Below, one piece after another: positions 1-14,794 of a stretch of DNA of 64,000 nucleotides. The number at the start of each line of letters is the position of its first letter. Position 1 is the stretch's first letter. The notes beneath the pieces were generated by a model that worked only from the letters and a program-made list of their open reading frames with translations, was not told where the DNA came from and did not search any database. Source of the stretch: Gibbula magus (taxonomy: Eukaryota > Mollusca > Gastropoda > Trochida > Trochidae); NCBI GenBank assembly GCA_936450465.1, contig OW388305.1:37767187-37831186 (forward strand), in the 5' to 3' direction. Both the position numbers and the translations under genes were made by a program.

Positions 1-2614
1 TACCAAAATGCCAATTTGTGTTCATGTCACTTCTGGCATACTGACCGAAGGTCGGACAGTGATCTGATTCAAATATTATAAAAGACTGTATAATAAATAA
101 TAATCTTTATTTCCTATACCAAAATGCCAATTTGTATTGATGTCACTTATACAATTATTTGTAAGCTATGTAACAGTTGACAGGACGACATTCTATGCTA
201 GGAAAGCAAGAATATCACCTATATTAAATCTCATGTCCAAATAATTATTCCACTGTTTACACAATGTAAACTACGACAGATAGGTGCTTGGCATTTAATG
301 TCCTTCATAATGACGTTTCTTTTTCGAAATGAGCTATTAAACGTCTTCCTATCTTCAGTTGTTTACGATCAATAATTCTCCAAACGATAGACCCCTCGTA
401 AATGGTCAAAATCACTAAATTTTACTTTTTTGGAAACATGTCCAAATTGTGCCCAAACTATCAACTTTTATATGATAGTGATATGTTATGGAATTTTAAA
501 GCAAATCATTAGAAAGAGATTGCAGTAAGTTTTTACTTTGACATAAGTTCATTTGTAACAGATTTATGTCCCTTTGAACATGCCTCCGAAAAACGCCATT
601 TTAAAAAAGGTCCATATTCAAGGACACGTTACTGAAATTCGAGGCCATACTTAATATTCGGGCTAGATCACTTTTTACTAAATTTCAGATGATCTATGAC
701 ACATAACTGTATGTATTGCCGTGATTTAGGAGAAGATTTTTGAAGACGTGTACCCTCAAAACCCCCAAAGTTGACAAAATTTTCAGTTTTTTTCAAAATA
801 GCAAAAAAAAATCATTATTTAAACAGCAATATAAGTCTAATCGATGGGGAATGCTGTTGCCCACATTTTGATAAAAGTTTTATGAAAATATCTATATTAG
901 TTGTTGAGCTATTAAGGGAAGATAACTCAAGAAAAAAGTCTAAAATCAAAATTCGGCCGGCGTAAAGGGTTAGTTTTTAACAGGCTATCATTCCTGGAAT
1001 TTTTATGCAAATCAGGTCGGCCGTTAGTTCATAATCCGCATCATAAAAAACGTAGAAATAATCAGAAACAAATCTGGGTAAGAACAATACGTCTTCCAGA
1101 TATACGTCTTGAAGAACTAAATAGTCCACCATCAAACAACAGTCTTCACTCGTCTGTACATCGTCACTGTTCTTCGTCGTCAGGGTATGTTGTTGTTTTA
1201 TGCCGAAGACAGGATATTGTATGATGAAGCCAGAAAGTTTTGTTTGCACATTTCAACAAATATAATTCATATGAATTTAGGAACAGATGCTTGAAACATG
1301 AGTATTTTCTTTTTAAAAACCATAACAATGTTTTATGCATAATGAAACATATAAATCTGGAGAATTAGTTAAGATTTATACGGGCACAGTTACTCACTTG
1401 GGCAAGTTTCATATCATATTAATAAAAGGCCAATTACAGCAAGTTTAAACAAATGGGTAACTGGTTCAATTGGTTTTACCAAGAGACTGAAATAATCCAC
1501 TCATTTCCAAATCATCTGACAAAAATGCGGTCTATAAAGATGTCAGTGTAAATGTAGTTTGAGTAGTTTCTGATTTCCATCTAGTTTGATTAAATGTATA
1601 AAAAACGATACAATATTAAAATATGTGTGTGACAATTTCTTGCGGCTAAGAATTCATCGCACCCCATTTTCAACATGTGATTGTTTATAACTATGTTCCC
1701 TCTACAACTCTATGAGTGAGTGAGTTATATAAGTATTGTTCAACACCGTTTCAGCAGTGCAAAAGATTTAAGTTAATTGATTAATGTTTGAAATAATTGC
1801 AAAAGCAAACATTAACGAAACATAGGCTGTAAACTACAACATTAAACTATCAAGAAAAGTTAAAATGTACAATTTGTCAAATAAAATTACTACTATCAAA
1901 ACGTCTACGACACTGTACTCATTTATACAGCATATAAAATAATATTAGATTTGTGAATCTAATAAGTGGAAACGAAATAGATTTGAGAAAGCCCTGATAA
2001 ACTTTGCTTGTACAAACTTATAAAATAAATAAAACAAAATATATGAAAAACAAAATTATGACAAATTTCCGAGTTCTATTTTAATACCATTAATGATTCA
2101 TCATTCAACGACAATTTCCCGATAACAACTGAAATATGGTATATTACAGTAAAACTGATTTTATAATATTATATTTGACTTAAATAGACAACTTAAGAAG
2201 CGGGTTTGAGAAGATAAATAACATGAAAGTTGGTTCCCATGGGAAAATCATATTTTCCACTTCTACTAAGCTTTTACAGCTATTATTTAACCGATAATGG
2301 TTGTCATCCTAATAATAATTTTGAATTTTGAAAAAGATCGTTAATCAAATACTTACTGTTTCATTTTGGAGACAACACAATTTTTAAAAAGAGAGCAAAG
2401 TGGGACATGTGTTTGAATCAGTTAGTGCAGTATGTTATTTGTATTACATCAACTACTGACCAAAATGTCCAACTACCCATTATTAACATAGTGATATAAT
2501 GGCATGTGATACTGACCATAATGTGTGGCGCCACCTTTTGTTATATCATTGGCAGCAAAAAACATTGGCATACTGTCAATAAGTATGTTTACATGATCAT
2601 GAGCAACAGCTATA
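1..2614. other. Left flank of U1, no supportable gene
   Basis: AT-rich sequence with short ORFs of 60-90 codons and no recognisable domain. A 31-bp word at 1-31 is repeated imperfectly at 117-148, bracketing about 86 bp. The word around 917-930 (taagggaagataactc) resembles one frequent in mollusc genomes. Positions 894-1390 are absent from U2. I see no promoter or RNA gene that I can defend. Confidence 0.6.
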
Positions 2615-3775
2615 TTGGAACACTGTCTTTTAAAATTTGATGTTCACAGATGAATCAAAGTTTCAATTCTTCAGAATCACAAGAAAACGGTGGTGCAGAA
2701 AAAAATAGAGCCACTGGCTCTGTAGCTCATCAGGCTTTATATAGACTACATTAACTAATTCAAAATGTCAACTTCTAGGTGAGTGGAAGCACGCACTTTA
2801 AATGGAGAAGATGAACTAGGTCTTAAGGTCCTTCCCCCTCTGACCTATCTTTGAGGCCAGAGATAAAATCCCCTACAAATAAAGACACACTTGAAGATTT
2901 AATTCATCACTGCTGTTTATTATTTCCCTTTGAAGAGCCATAACATCTCAAGATGAAAATAGCTATTCAGATTAAGAGGGTATGACCTCTGTGACCTTTA
3001 TTTGGGGTCGCAGGGTCACGAAATCTACAATTTAGAATCCCCATTGGCAAAGGAGTCTGCACATACCTTTTCAGATCTCTAGACCTTTTGGAATGGAGAG
3101 GAGGTGAAATTAGATTTTTAAGGATGTGACCCCTGTGAGCCCATTTGGGGTCACGGGGTCACGAAATCTACAATTTAGAATCCCCATTGGCAAAGGAGTA
3201 TGCACATAAAATTTTAGCTCTGTGGAGTCATTGGTTCTGGAGAAGAAGTTGAAAAAGCGAAAAGTTTACGGACGGACGGACGGACGTCGGACGCCATGCC
3301 ATGCCATAAACCCATCGGGCTTTTGAGGCCTGATGAGCTAAAAAAAATTGTGTGAAGTTTTCCCCGTCTGTGATGGTTTGGGGTGGGATTGGAAAGTTGG
3401 GACTGACACCGCTAATGGAAATTCGAGGCCGCATTGATTCGGACAAATACTGTTCCATCATACAAGAAAGGCTGCTTGACTCATGCATTGGGACAAGTGG
3501 CATTCCTTTTGTGCTCCAGCAGGACAAGGCGTGCGTGCATACGCTAAGGTGGATGCGTCAACGTGACATCACAGTAATGAATTTTCCGGCCGCTTCACCT
3601 GACTTTAACCAAATTGAAAAAAGGCTGGCAGATCATAAAGAACAAGGTTGAGAAATTTGAACCAAAAGACATTAACATTAGCAAACATTGGTAAGTCTGT
3701 CTCAGGAATTGATAGAGAATCTCACAGACTCAATGCTGTGTCACATTGCGCAGTGTCTAGAAAAAATAAACAACA
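2615..3775 (+). pseudogene. Tc1/mariner transposase relic A, split by a MITE (U1)
   Basis: The C-terminal half of a Tc1-like DDE transposase is readable on the plus strand. A segment around 2643-2700 gives the FTDESKF motif holding the first catalytic Asp. After an interruption the frame resumes at about 3352 with SVMVWGGI, then FVLQQDKACVHT (second Asp; the usual Asn after it is Lys) and SPDFNQIE (third acidic residue). A frameshift near 3625 and stops downstream make it inactive, and the N-terminal DNA-binding half is missing. A 618-bp inverted-repeat element (2723-3340) sits between the first and second catalytic motifs. Known from the family: Tc1/mariner cut-and-paste transposition at TA. 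Inferred: an old, dead copy. Confidence 0.85.
2723..3340. mobile_element. MITE-A inside Tc1 relic, two internal repeats (U1)
   Basis: The element is bounded by the 13-bp inverted repeat TAGCTCATCAGGC / GCCTGATGAGCTA. It has no coding capacity. Inside are two copies of a roughly 143-bp direct repeat, each with the core GGTCACGAAATCTACAAT (starts 3014 and 3157), followed by a (GGAC)n tract at about 3270-3287. It interrupts the transposase relic, so it inserted later. The superfamily is not clear from the ends. Confidence 0.8.
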
Positions 3776-3849
3776 CTGTTAATACAGACTATTGAACATT
3801 GAACTTTATAAATAATGTGAGATTCTCTGTACCAAATATCAGGTAAATA

Positions 3850-4228
3850 CTACGAGTAATTTATAACTGTTAATTCTAAGTTGCCTCAATTTGTTTGCTC
3901 GGAGGTATATAAATCTTGAGTCAATGTACTCAAAAGTTGCGGAAACACTGCACCTAAGCAAAATGTGCATGACACTGTTGGCGGGCCTAAATGGTACTAT
4001 GACAGCCCTTCTCACCATACATCGATGTAAAAAATAACCTCATAGTCACAGTCTGTCTAGACATTGGAATTTGAATGACAGTCAGGGTGGTTAAACATAG
4101 TTGATGTTGCGTTAAACGTCATAACAGACAGTTTTTGCAGTCTGTAGTTCAACGAGTTCAACCCGTTGGCTTCCATGGTTCTGCAGTATTTTGTCATTCT
4201 TTGTACAGTTCTTACACTAACAATGACA
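3850..4228 (-). pseudogene. Tc1/mariner relic B, 5' part cut off by the big transposon (U1)
   Basis: Read on the minus strand, this stretch contains a helix-turn-helix-like segment VSVRTVQRM in the open frame 4057-4239, typical of the N-terminal DNA-binding domain of Tc1 transposases. Further on, in shifting frames, are fragments matching the region before the first catalytic Asp. The first-Asp motif itself (TFTDESRF) is deleted in U1 but present in U2 and U3. The start of this relic lies on the other side of the EnSpm element, at 19785-19885. It is heavily decayed. Confidence 0.55.
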
Positions 4229-5475
4229 CACAGGACCAAAACCAGTGGAATCCAATTTCCGGATACCTGCCGGATTCCCCAATATCCTTACCCATTTGGT
4301 ATCCGGGAATCCGGAAATGTATACTCTCCCGTATACCAGATCCGCCCATATTCTCCCGGAAATTTTTCCGGAAAGTATTTTTCTAAGAATACTGGAATCC
4401 GGAGATTATACTTTTCCATATCCCAGATCCGTGTGTCTTCTCCTGGAAATATTTCCGGAGAGTATGTTTCTAAGAATACTGGAATCCGGACAGAATATCT
4501 TATCCGGATACCCTTCTATTATTAGGAATAGACAAGTTATTGGGTAATATTACCGTCTTATTTTGAAAAAGTGTTCACATTATTTTATGATAATTATAAT
4601 GATAATAATTTATTACTATGTCATGCTGTTGCAATAAACTATATATACACAGCTTTACGCTACACATATAATAAAAACATTGCCTACTAGAGTCTATAAG
4701 ACACAACTTTTACCTTGTTGAAAAACAGAAATACATAAATTAAAATGTTATATGGATATACATACATAAAGGCTAATACATCTTGCATACCTTTCACCCA
4801 ACTCACTCAATCTGATGCAGTGACGCATACAGACTGTCACATTGATTCGCCCTAAAAGATGTTAACTGATTCACCGACCTTCATACACACTCATAATAAA
4901 CTCTCCAAAAGATTCAAACACACAATATGACACTCCCTCATACATATCTCCACTCAGACCGACACACACAGACTAACCCACATATGATATTGTCCAAGGT
5001 ATTAAAACCAATCAAATTTATGAAACAAAGTCCATTTAACTTTTTTAATGAAACTGCTTTCAGGGACATCAAGTATCATACACTAACAGCATTAATATAT
5101 ATTAACATTTTATATCAATGTTTTGTTACAATAAAATAGAGGGAGTATCTTTATAATTGTAAAGTTTGTTCTTGCTTTATTTGCCACAAAGTAAGTGCAA
5201 TATGCTGGTCATCATGCTTGACCACATATCACCGGTCTGCTAGTTAACAAGTGTCAGTAGCAACAGGTGGGAATGTAAGTGCTTCAGCAGTATTTCGGTA
5301 CACATCCAACAATTGATAAATTTGTGCATCTCATGACATGTGATTGAACCTTCTCAAAATTTGCATTGACATTTGCCACACAAAGAACATTCTCGCAGTC
5401 ATGCTTGACCGCACATCACCTCTCGGCTAATTAACACCTTGACTAATTGGATATAAACAATTAGTGTCTCGCTGT
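4229..5475 (+). repeat. Left terminal inverted repeat of the transposon (U1)
   Basis: The reverse complement of this stretch is found at about 17468-19784 with scattered differences, when the non-LTR insertion at 17662-18954 and an internal gap are skipped. The inverted match runs from the CACAGGACC terminus through the TCTCGCTGT word near 5468. Terminal repeats over 1 kb are unusually long for this superfamily. Confidence 0.85.
4245..4515. promoter_or_regulatory. Subterminal palindromic motif array, left end (U1)
   Basis: This 270-bp stretch is packed with short palindrome-like words: TCCGGA, ATCCGG, GGAATCC and CCGGAAA, many in both orientations. A longer module (ACTGGAATCCGG preceded by a TTTCTAAGAAT word) appears twice. 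In CACTA/EnSpm elements such subterminal arrays are the binding sites of the transposon-encoded proteins. That role is inferred here from position and composition. Confidence 0.7.
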
Positions 5476-5795
5476 AGTAACAGGTGAGAGCAGTTTGAGG
5501 GTGTTTTCACATTTGTTGACGTTTAGCTAGTTGTAAAAGCTGGTCGTTTTAGAATCCTACATTTATATATTAAAATAAAGTTTGTTAATTTAATTTGTGT
5601 CCATACAAGGTATGTGCAAAATTCTGGTCATGCTTCATTACACATCACCTGTCGGCAAATTAACACCTTGACTAAGTGTCTGTAGCAAGTGCAAGAATGT
5701 AAGTGCTTGAGCAGTATTTCTGTACATATCCAACTATTGAAAAATGTGTGCATCTAATGATTTGTGATTGATCATTCTCAAAACATGCCATATTT
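5185..5795 (+). repeat. Subterminal direct repeat pair (U1)
   Basis: About 180 bp at 5185-5365 recur at 5605-5790, a period near 415 bp. Shared words include ATTCTGGTCAT / ATGCTGGTCAT, GGAATGTAAGTGCTTCAGCAG / AGAATGTAAGTGCTTGAGCAG and GTGATTGA. Part of it lies in the terminal repeat and part just inside. Confidence 0.65.
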
Positions 5796-5923
5796 GTTAA
5801 ATATTGAAAATATCAGCTATGTGCTGTTTGTTTTTGTCACTATATTGGATTTTGTCTATAATTGTGAATGTCTGTTCTGCAGTAAACAGTAGCTCTATGC
5901 ATGCTCACCATAATTGTAATTAA

Positions 5924-6409
5924 AGGTCCATCCATTGTGTTGTTTGGGGTCACATATTCCAAACGTTATAAATGGTGTTACTTTATCGAGAAGTACCGAC
6001 TGTTACCGAAAACTACCATTTTGATTATGCTTGGAAAAATTGACGATATTAAGGTAAAAGTAGTGATATCTGATCGAAAACCGTGCAATGCACAGCGTGT
6101 GGCGCGCGTCAATGAGTCAAACGTAATTTTGGAATCTTATTTATAACAGACAAGAACATAACTTTGAGTTGATAATGTTTCATAGGTCACATAACTACTG
6201 TGCATGTAAATTGGACGTGCAGTTTCGGTTTCTGCACATGCAAAATGATATTACTCAATTTTAATTGGAAACTAGTAATTATGATATATTTAGCGATTGG
6301 GGATAAATATGCAAGTTGAGTGAACTTAGTTGTATTGTAGAAAGCACATGTGGTGAAAATAACATTTAATTTAATTCATAAAATTTTATGAAAAACAATT
6401 GATGCACCT
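5924..6409. mobile_element. TTAA-flanked MITE, piggyBac-like (U1)
   Basis: TTAA occurs at both edges (5920-5923 and 6410-6413). Immediately inside are inverted repeats AGGTCCATCCATTG and, on the other strand, AGGTGCATCAATTG. The 486-bp body has no convincing coding sequence; the 81-codon ORF at 5901-6146 matches nothing I know. A TTAA target is the hallmark of piggyBac-type elements, but the AGGT terminus is not the classic CCC/CCT end, so the superfamily is tentative. Confidence 0.6.
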
Positions 6410-6413
6410 TTAA

Positions 6414-8700
6414 GACATACTTGGATGCAGAAAGTCAATTAATTTCAAATGAGATTCAAAGCGATGTGTTCACTAGCTGTGTTCAAATTACTAAAATCGA
6501 GCCATGCGGTCTGTAATTCACTATAGGTATTGCATTATTCCATTACATCCAAGGTTATAAGTATATAAATATAAATGCAATAATATGGTATTGACAAAGT
6601 AGTCTTTATAAAATATTGGCTTTCTTGGCGATTGTTTTAGAATGTTATAGATGTGTACACTGATAAAATGGTATCTTCATTACATCATATCAATGCCTTC
6701 ATCAGCAGAGAAAGGAAACGACTTTATCATATCATGCGTAACATACTGCAATATCGACAATGGAGGATGGCATAAAACACATGCAATCCAGGACGACTGT
6801 ACATTAATTCATTCATAGATATGGCGATAAAACATGTTATTGCTTTTTCTTGTTTATTGTGAATAACAAGTTCACCGACACCAACTGATATGAAGCGGCA
6901 TCTAAGATCTCAGGTGCTGCCTCGAGCCTAGAACAAACTCAGCTATCTTTTTAACATTATAGGCGCATACACCAAGAAATCGACCCTCATGTCCTGTATA
7001 TAAAAATCCAACAACATACAAAGCTTAAACTTAAATCTATCCCCTCCTCCTATATCTAACTTAACTCATTCCAAATATCATTATGCTGTTATAAGAGAGT
7101 TTTCGGTTTATAAAGTCGGCCAAGTTTTAAAAATCCGGAAATATACAATAAAGCAGATCATGCAAGCTGATCAAGGGCTGGGATGTGTGTTTGAAGAGGA
7201 CATTCTTGGTTTATCAATGAATATACATCACTTGATTACATAACATACACACCCGTGTGTAATATCTTCACATGACTGGGCTATGTTCAATAGAGGTTTC
7301 AAGACTTTTAAACCTCTCTTGAACGCGATTACTCAATGTAGCGCTACGTAACAAGGCGAGCAAATTTCGCGGAATTTGCACCGTGTCGTTCAGGAGCCCA
7401 GGTGTTACATCAACTGTCTTGCTACAATTTATCATCCATATAATAATGGGGACACCTGAATGAAAACATATAACCCGAAATAAACATAAAGATCCCAACA
7501 TAAATTTAGATCCCTAAATATATTTTTGACATTGTTTGCTACATTAAAATGTTTTTCTTAACAAGGCATGTTCATAGTTCGTCCCCAGTACGTGAAATAC
7601 GCCCATTATTAAACGAAAACATTGTGTATAATTTATGTTCATACATAAATGTTAAAAACATAAAGGTCAGTCGGTAATATCTATATTTATGTTGTATCCA
7701 TATAAGGTGAAAAATGAGCGTATTCACAAATTTTATGTAAATGTACTTGTGTTTACAATGTGAGACACTGATTTCCTGCGTTTATTTTGAAATTCTCGTG
7801 GAAATAACGAAGTGTTTCTTGTGATATTAATGTTAATCAGTTATTTATTTATGACATATGGACAGTGATATTAATATATCCGAAAAGGCACAGATATGTC
7901 ATGGATTATGCAAGCCGATTAAAAGACGGAAGTTGTGTATATTTGAAAAAGGGCATCCTGTCAGTCATTTACTTAATGTATTTAGGACAGAAGTTTTATC
8001 CGTTCAATAAGCTAATATCTTGCTTATCTCATGTAACGCCAACGGAGAGAATAAACATTTAGTTTTAATTAAAACGATAAATTCTAAATGTCCATCAATC
8101 ATCTGTTTCGAACCACTTAAAGAAATGGTTCTAGCTAGATAATTTTTATGGAACACAAATCGAGAAGACATGCCTGTTTACACACATTTGTTATTAATAG
8201 TGTACGTGAACGTTATATGGTGTAATGTAGTGTAATGGAAACAGATAATGAAATAATTAAGAACCCGTGTATCCATTTGTTAACCATTTGTTCAAATGAA
8301 AAGACCCATAGAAACCAAATAAGTTATCCATTATTTCAAATTGCACATGTATTCAAAGCAAAATGATTCAATATTAATTATTATGATACACATGTTCAAA
8401 TATTTTTTTCAGATGAAGCTTTAACAAAGAATGGATAACTATACTTTTGAGAAAAATTAAGTCTTGCAAATAAACTAAATAACTGAAACCCTTGATTGAT
8501 ATGATATGATATGTACCGTATTCCTTTTCATTTCGACAATGCCATAACTTATATCAACCATTATATGTTCTTATTGTATTATTCATTGTATTGCGTGTGT
8601 AATGTTGGACTTACTATTTAACATCTAAACAATAATATCAATTACAAACACTAAGATTCAGTGCATGAGCCTTAGTTTATTATTTGGTGTAGGTCAAATG
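6414..8700. other. Transposon interior without a supportable gene (U1)
   Basis: AT-rich. Short ORFs at 7268-7501 (minus) and 7865-8062 (plus) match nothing I recognise. The DNA around 7127-7215 and 7870-7965 looks like two diverged copies of one segment (shared words ATCCGRAAA, ATGCAAGCYGAT and TGTGT..TTTGAA). About 249 bp present in U2 are missing at 7088. Confidence 0.5.
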
Positions 8701-8735
8701 TATGCGCCGGACGCTCGCTGTCCACCATATGGTGT

Positions 8736-10450
8736 TATATAATAGCCAGACCACGTGCTCTCTCAGACAAAGAGCTTTGTTCATCATCCACATTTTGGCG
8801 GGATTAAATTGCCAGTATAACCCGTGACTGGTTGAAGAAACAGAATCTTGTCTGCCGGGTGTACGTGAACTTCAATGGCAACAACTGTTGTCATTCACGG
8901 AGGGCAAAACAACTTGATATTTCTACAACTGCATGCAGGTACAGTGCGCATTTCATGTAATACTTACAGTTCATGTTTTTCTTATTGTGTGTCCAATATG
9001 CTAATGATAGAAATAACTAATTAAATAAAGTTGATCAATTACCTTCGAAATATTGTAACATTGAAAATAAAGTAATTGTGTTTCTGAAAGCAGTCAGGGC
9101 ACACCCTGTATGAAACGTTTTCATTCTTATAATATAAAATAAATCAAAACTTGCAAAACTGAACAAGACGTACCTAAAGTTATTTTAAAACGTTAACCAT
9201 GCGTATAAAAATCAAAATTAATACACATAAGTCATAACTCTATATAGACAACCTCATTGATTTTGGACAATGGACTTTTTTCGAAAGGTTTGAAACTAAA
9301 ATTCACACACAATAAATTACTTTGGTCATTATCTATAACAAATTTATTATTAAAAAAAACATCACGTATCTTCCAAATTGATAATTCAAATATAGGGACA
9401 TGGGAATATGTTAGAATGTAAATCCCATACGACGTTCAGAATTAACAGACTTCAAATACATTATTTATGAGAATATGTACCATTTTACTAAATTATACAA
9501 ATATCATTATGTAGAACATTTCTTTATATTTACTCTGCCGCATGATATATCAGACAGATTGTGTTGTGATGTTTGTTATGAAAGCAAAATGGAATTTTTT
9601 AAATTTATTATGAAACGATGTCAATGTTAATTGTATCAAGGCAAACAGATTCTACTTTCTTGATTCATTATAACATACGAATACATAAAAAATACATTCT
9701 AAAAAACGACCAAGTAAGAGTTTTTGTACTGATGTATATTTTTGAACATCATATTATGACCTTTATATTTAGTTAGAATATGAAATACCCCTTTGAATAT
9801 TCATGTTTCTTTTATTAATTTGATACTTTTATAACATTTCAGCATTCCTGCACATGGGAAACTTGAAGAAGGCGATAGATGACCTCTCACCTTAGCCTAT
9901 AACAGGTACATGTGTTTCAAAACTTAACCTAAGAACTAATGTAATAATTGCAGTATACATATTAATAATATCTGGCAAATCAGAATGTATGATTGTGTAT
10001 CTTACTAAAACACTTCAAATAAGTAAAACTGAGGTCATTAATATCATTTTTATGTTCGTTTTACTTTTACAGCCTAGAAGAACACGAAGGAAGCATGTGG
10101 TCGGTCAAAGACTTCTACGCTTGAAGATGAGCATACCATTTGGTCGAAAGATCATTCCCATTGAGGACGGAGAAAGTATTAAGCTGAAGAGGGTGAAATC
10201 ACCCCGGAGGATTAGTGATGTAATTAACCCCCCGGCCGTTTACCCGAGGAAAATAAAACCACCTGTTCCTAACTATTGAATAGTGATTGGCCGGCAGCAA
10301 AGTATAAATCGAGAATATAACCACAGAATTATCAGTGATTTTCTTTCTTAATCAGCAGCAATGCCCTGTTATTTTACCCCGTCATCCAGTTATGACATTT
10401 TGCTGGATGATTTATGAAGTAATTTTAAATAAAGCAATTTGTAAATGTAT
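8736..10450 (+). other. Three-exon gene-like cargo inside the transposon (U1)
   Basis: A TATATAA box at 8736-8742 is followed by a start codon at 8875. A donor CAG/GTACAG follows 8938. Exon 2 (9843-9905) lies between an acceptor TTTCAG and a donor CAG/GTACAT. Exon 3 starts at 10072 after a pyrimidine-rich TTTTACAG, and AATAAA lies at 10428-10433. Joining exons 1 and 2 keeps the frame open for 38 codons (MATTVVIHGG... ending ...AIDDLSP), with a stop at 9893-9895. The segment FLHMGNLKKAIDDL resembles a TPR helix pair but is too short to prove it. Exon 3 holds a separate basic, proline-rich open frame to 10279 that does not continue this one. It could be a captured host gene that has decayed, a non-coding transcript, or an accessory gene of the transposon. 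I do not recognise the product. Confidence 0.45.
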
Positions 10451-10880
10451 ATCTAGGATCTTCATAAATAAGATCACTATATGGTATTTTGTACTTGATA
10501 TCATTTGAATACATTCCTTAGATTTGATTGTCAGATGTCTTCTCCTTTTTGCAGCATTAGTCAAGTATTTGCTCTGCAATTGACACTTAAGTAATAAACT
10601 TCATAATACAACACACTTGTGTTGTATTACTAGTACAACAGGCAAAATGTCTTTTCTTTTTTGCAATGAGTTAAAATAACATTCCAAGATTGACTTTGCT
10701 ATTGGCACTTTATGTAATAAACTTTATAACAAAGTACAATTAGTTTTTTCATTACTAGAATTATTTTCTCCGAAGCATTATATATTGCTCTGTATGGAGA
10801 TAGCAGTTGATGCTGTAGGTGTTGACACTGTATTCATTTAAATCATAACATGCTTGTTATGCGTGTTTAGCACATCATGC
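10451..10880. other. Transposon interior: imperfect direct repeat and hairpin (U1)
   Basis: About 100 bp around 10535-10620 and 10645-10735 are diverged direct repeats (shared TTTTTTGCA and GTAATAAACTT words). Between them a 12-bp stem with a 2-base loop (10604-10629, TAATACAACACA / TGTGTTGTATTA) forms a near-perfect palindrome. No gene seen. Confidence 0.55.
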
Positions 10881-10884
10881 AAAT

Positions 10885-11540
10885 GTCAACCATGGACACC
10901 AGATTGAAAACTACAGTAAACCATTACACTGAAACCTACAGTAAACCTTAACATGGAAACCAGACTGAAACCTACAGTAAACCATTACACTGAAATCACA
11001 CTGAAATCACACTGAAACCTACAATAAACCATTACACTGAAACCAGACTGAAACCTACAGTAAACCATTATACTAAAACCAGACCGAAACCTACAGTAAA
11101 CCTCAACATGGAAACTAGGTTGAAACCTACAGTAAACCGTAACATGGAAACCAGACTGAAACCTACAATAAACCTAAACATGGAAACCAGACTGAAACCT
11201 ACAGTAAACCTGAACATGGAAACCAAGTTGAAACCAAGTGTAAACTAAGAAATATGGAAACCAAGTGGAAACCAAGTGGAAACTATCACATGGAAACTGA
11301 GTTGAAACCTACAAGAAAGTTATTCATGGAAACCAAATGGATACCACTTGGAGGAGTGGGTAATTATTCGCACTGGATACCATCCGGATACTGGTGCAAA
11401 ATTCAGTTTCAGTGTTGCTGGAAACCACATGGAAACTGTTAAAAACTGTCTGGATACCAACTGGAAATACTGGTTTCCATTGGGTATCCTGTTAGTTTCA
11501 GTGTTCTGGAAACCAGCTCATTTTTGCTGTGGTGCTTATT
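10885..11540 (+). repeat. Minisatellite array of GGAAACCAGACTGAAACC units (U1)
   Basis: About 20 degenerate units of roughly 34-36 bp built on CATGGAAACCAGACTGAAACCT and TACAGTAAACC blocks. They become more divergent towards the right (GGATACC, TGGAAACCA variants, partly inverted after about 11460). The ORFs at 11254-11557 come from the repeat itself. Confidence 0.8.
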
Positions 11541-11544
11541 GCAC

Positions 11545-14794
<3,250 letters not shown>

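Noticed and set aside
977..1249. 90-codon minus-strand ORF in the left flank
   Set aside because: Not preserved: deleted in U2 and frame-broken in U3 (54669-54857); no recognisable domain.
3228..3527. Minus-strand ORF over the Tc1 relic (also 29644-29901, 57230-57418)
   Set aside because: Opposite strand of the transposase relic and MITE-A end.
4135..4547. Three overlapping ORFs (83-119 codons) at the left transposon end, and their mirror images at 19463-19889, 30536-30948 and 46155-46581
   Set aside because: They are translations of the palindromic terminal repeat in several frames and change with the repeat; no coding signature.
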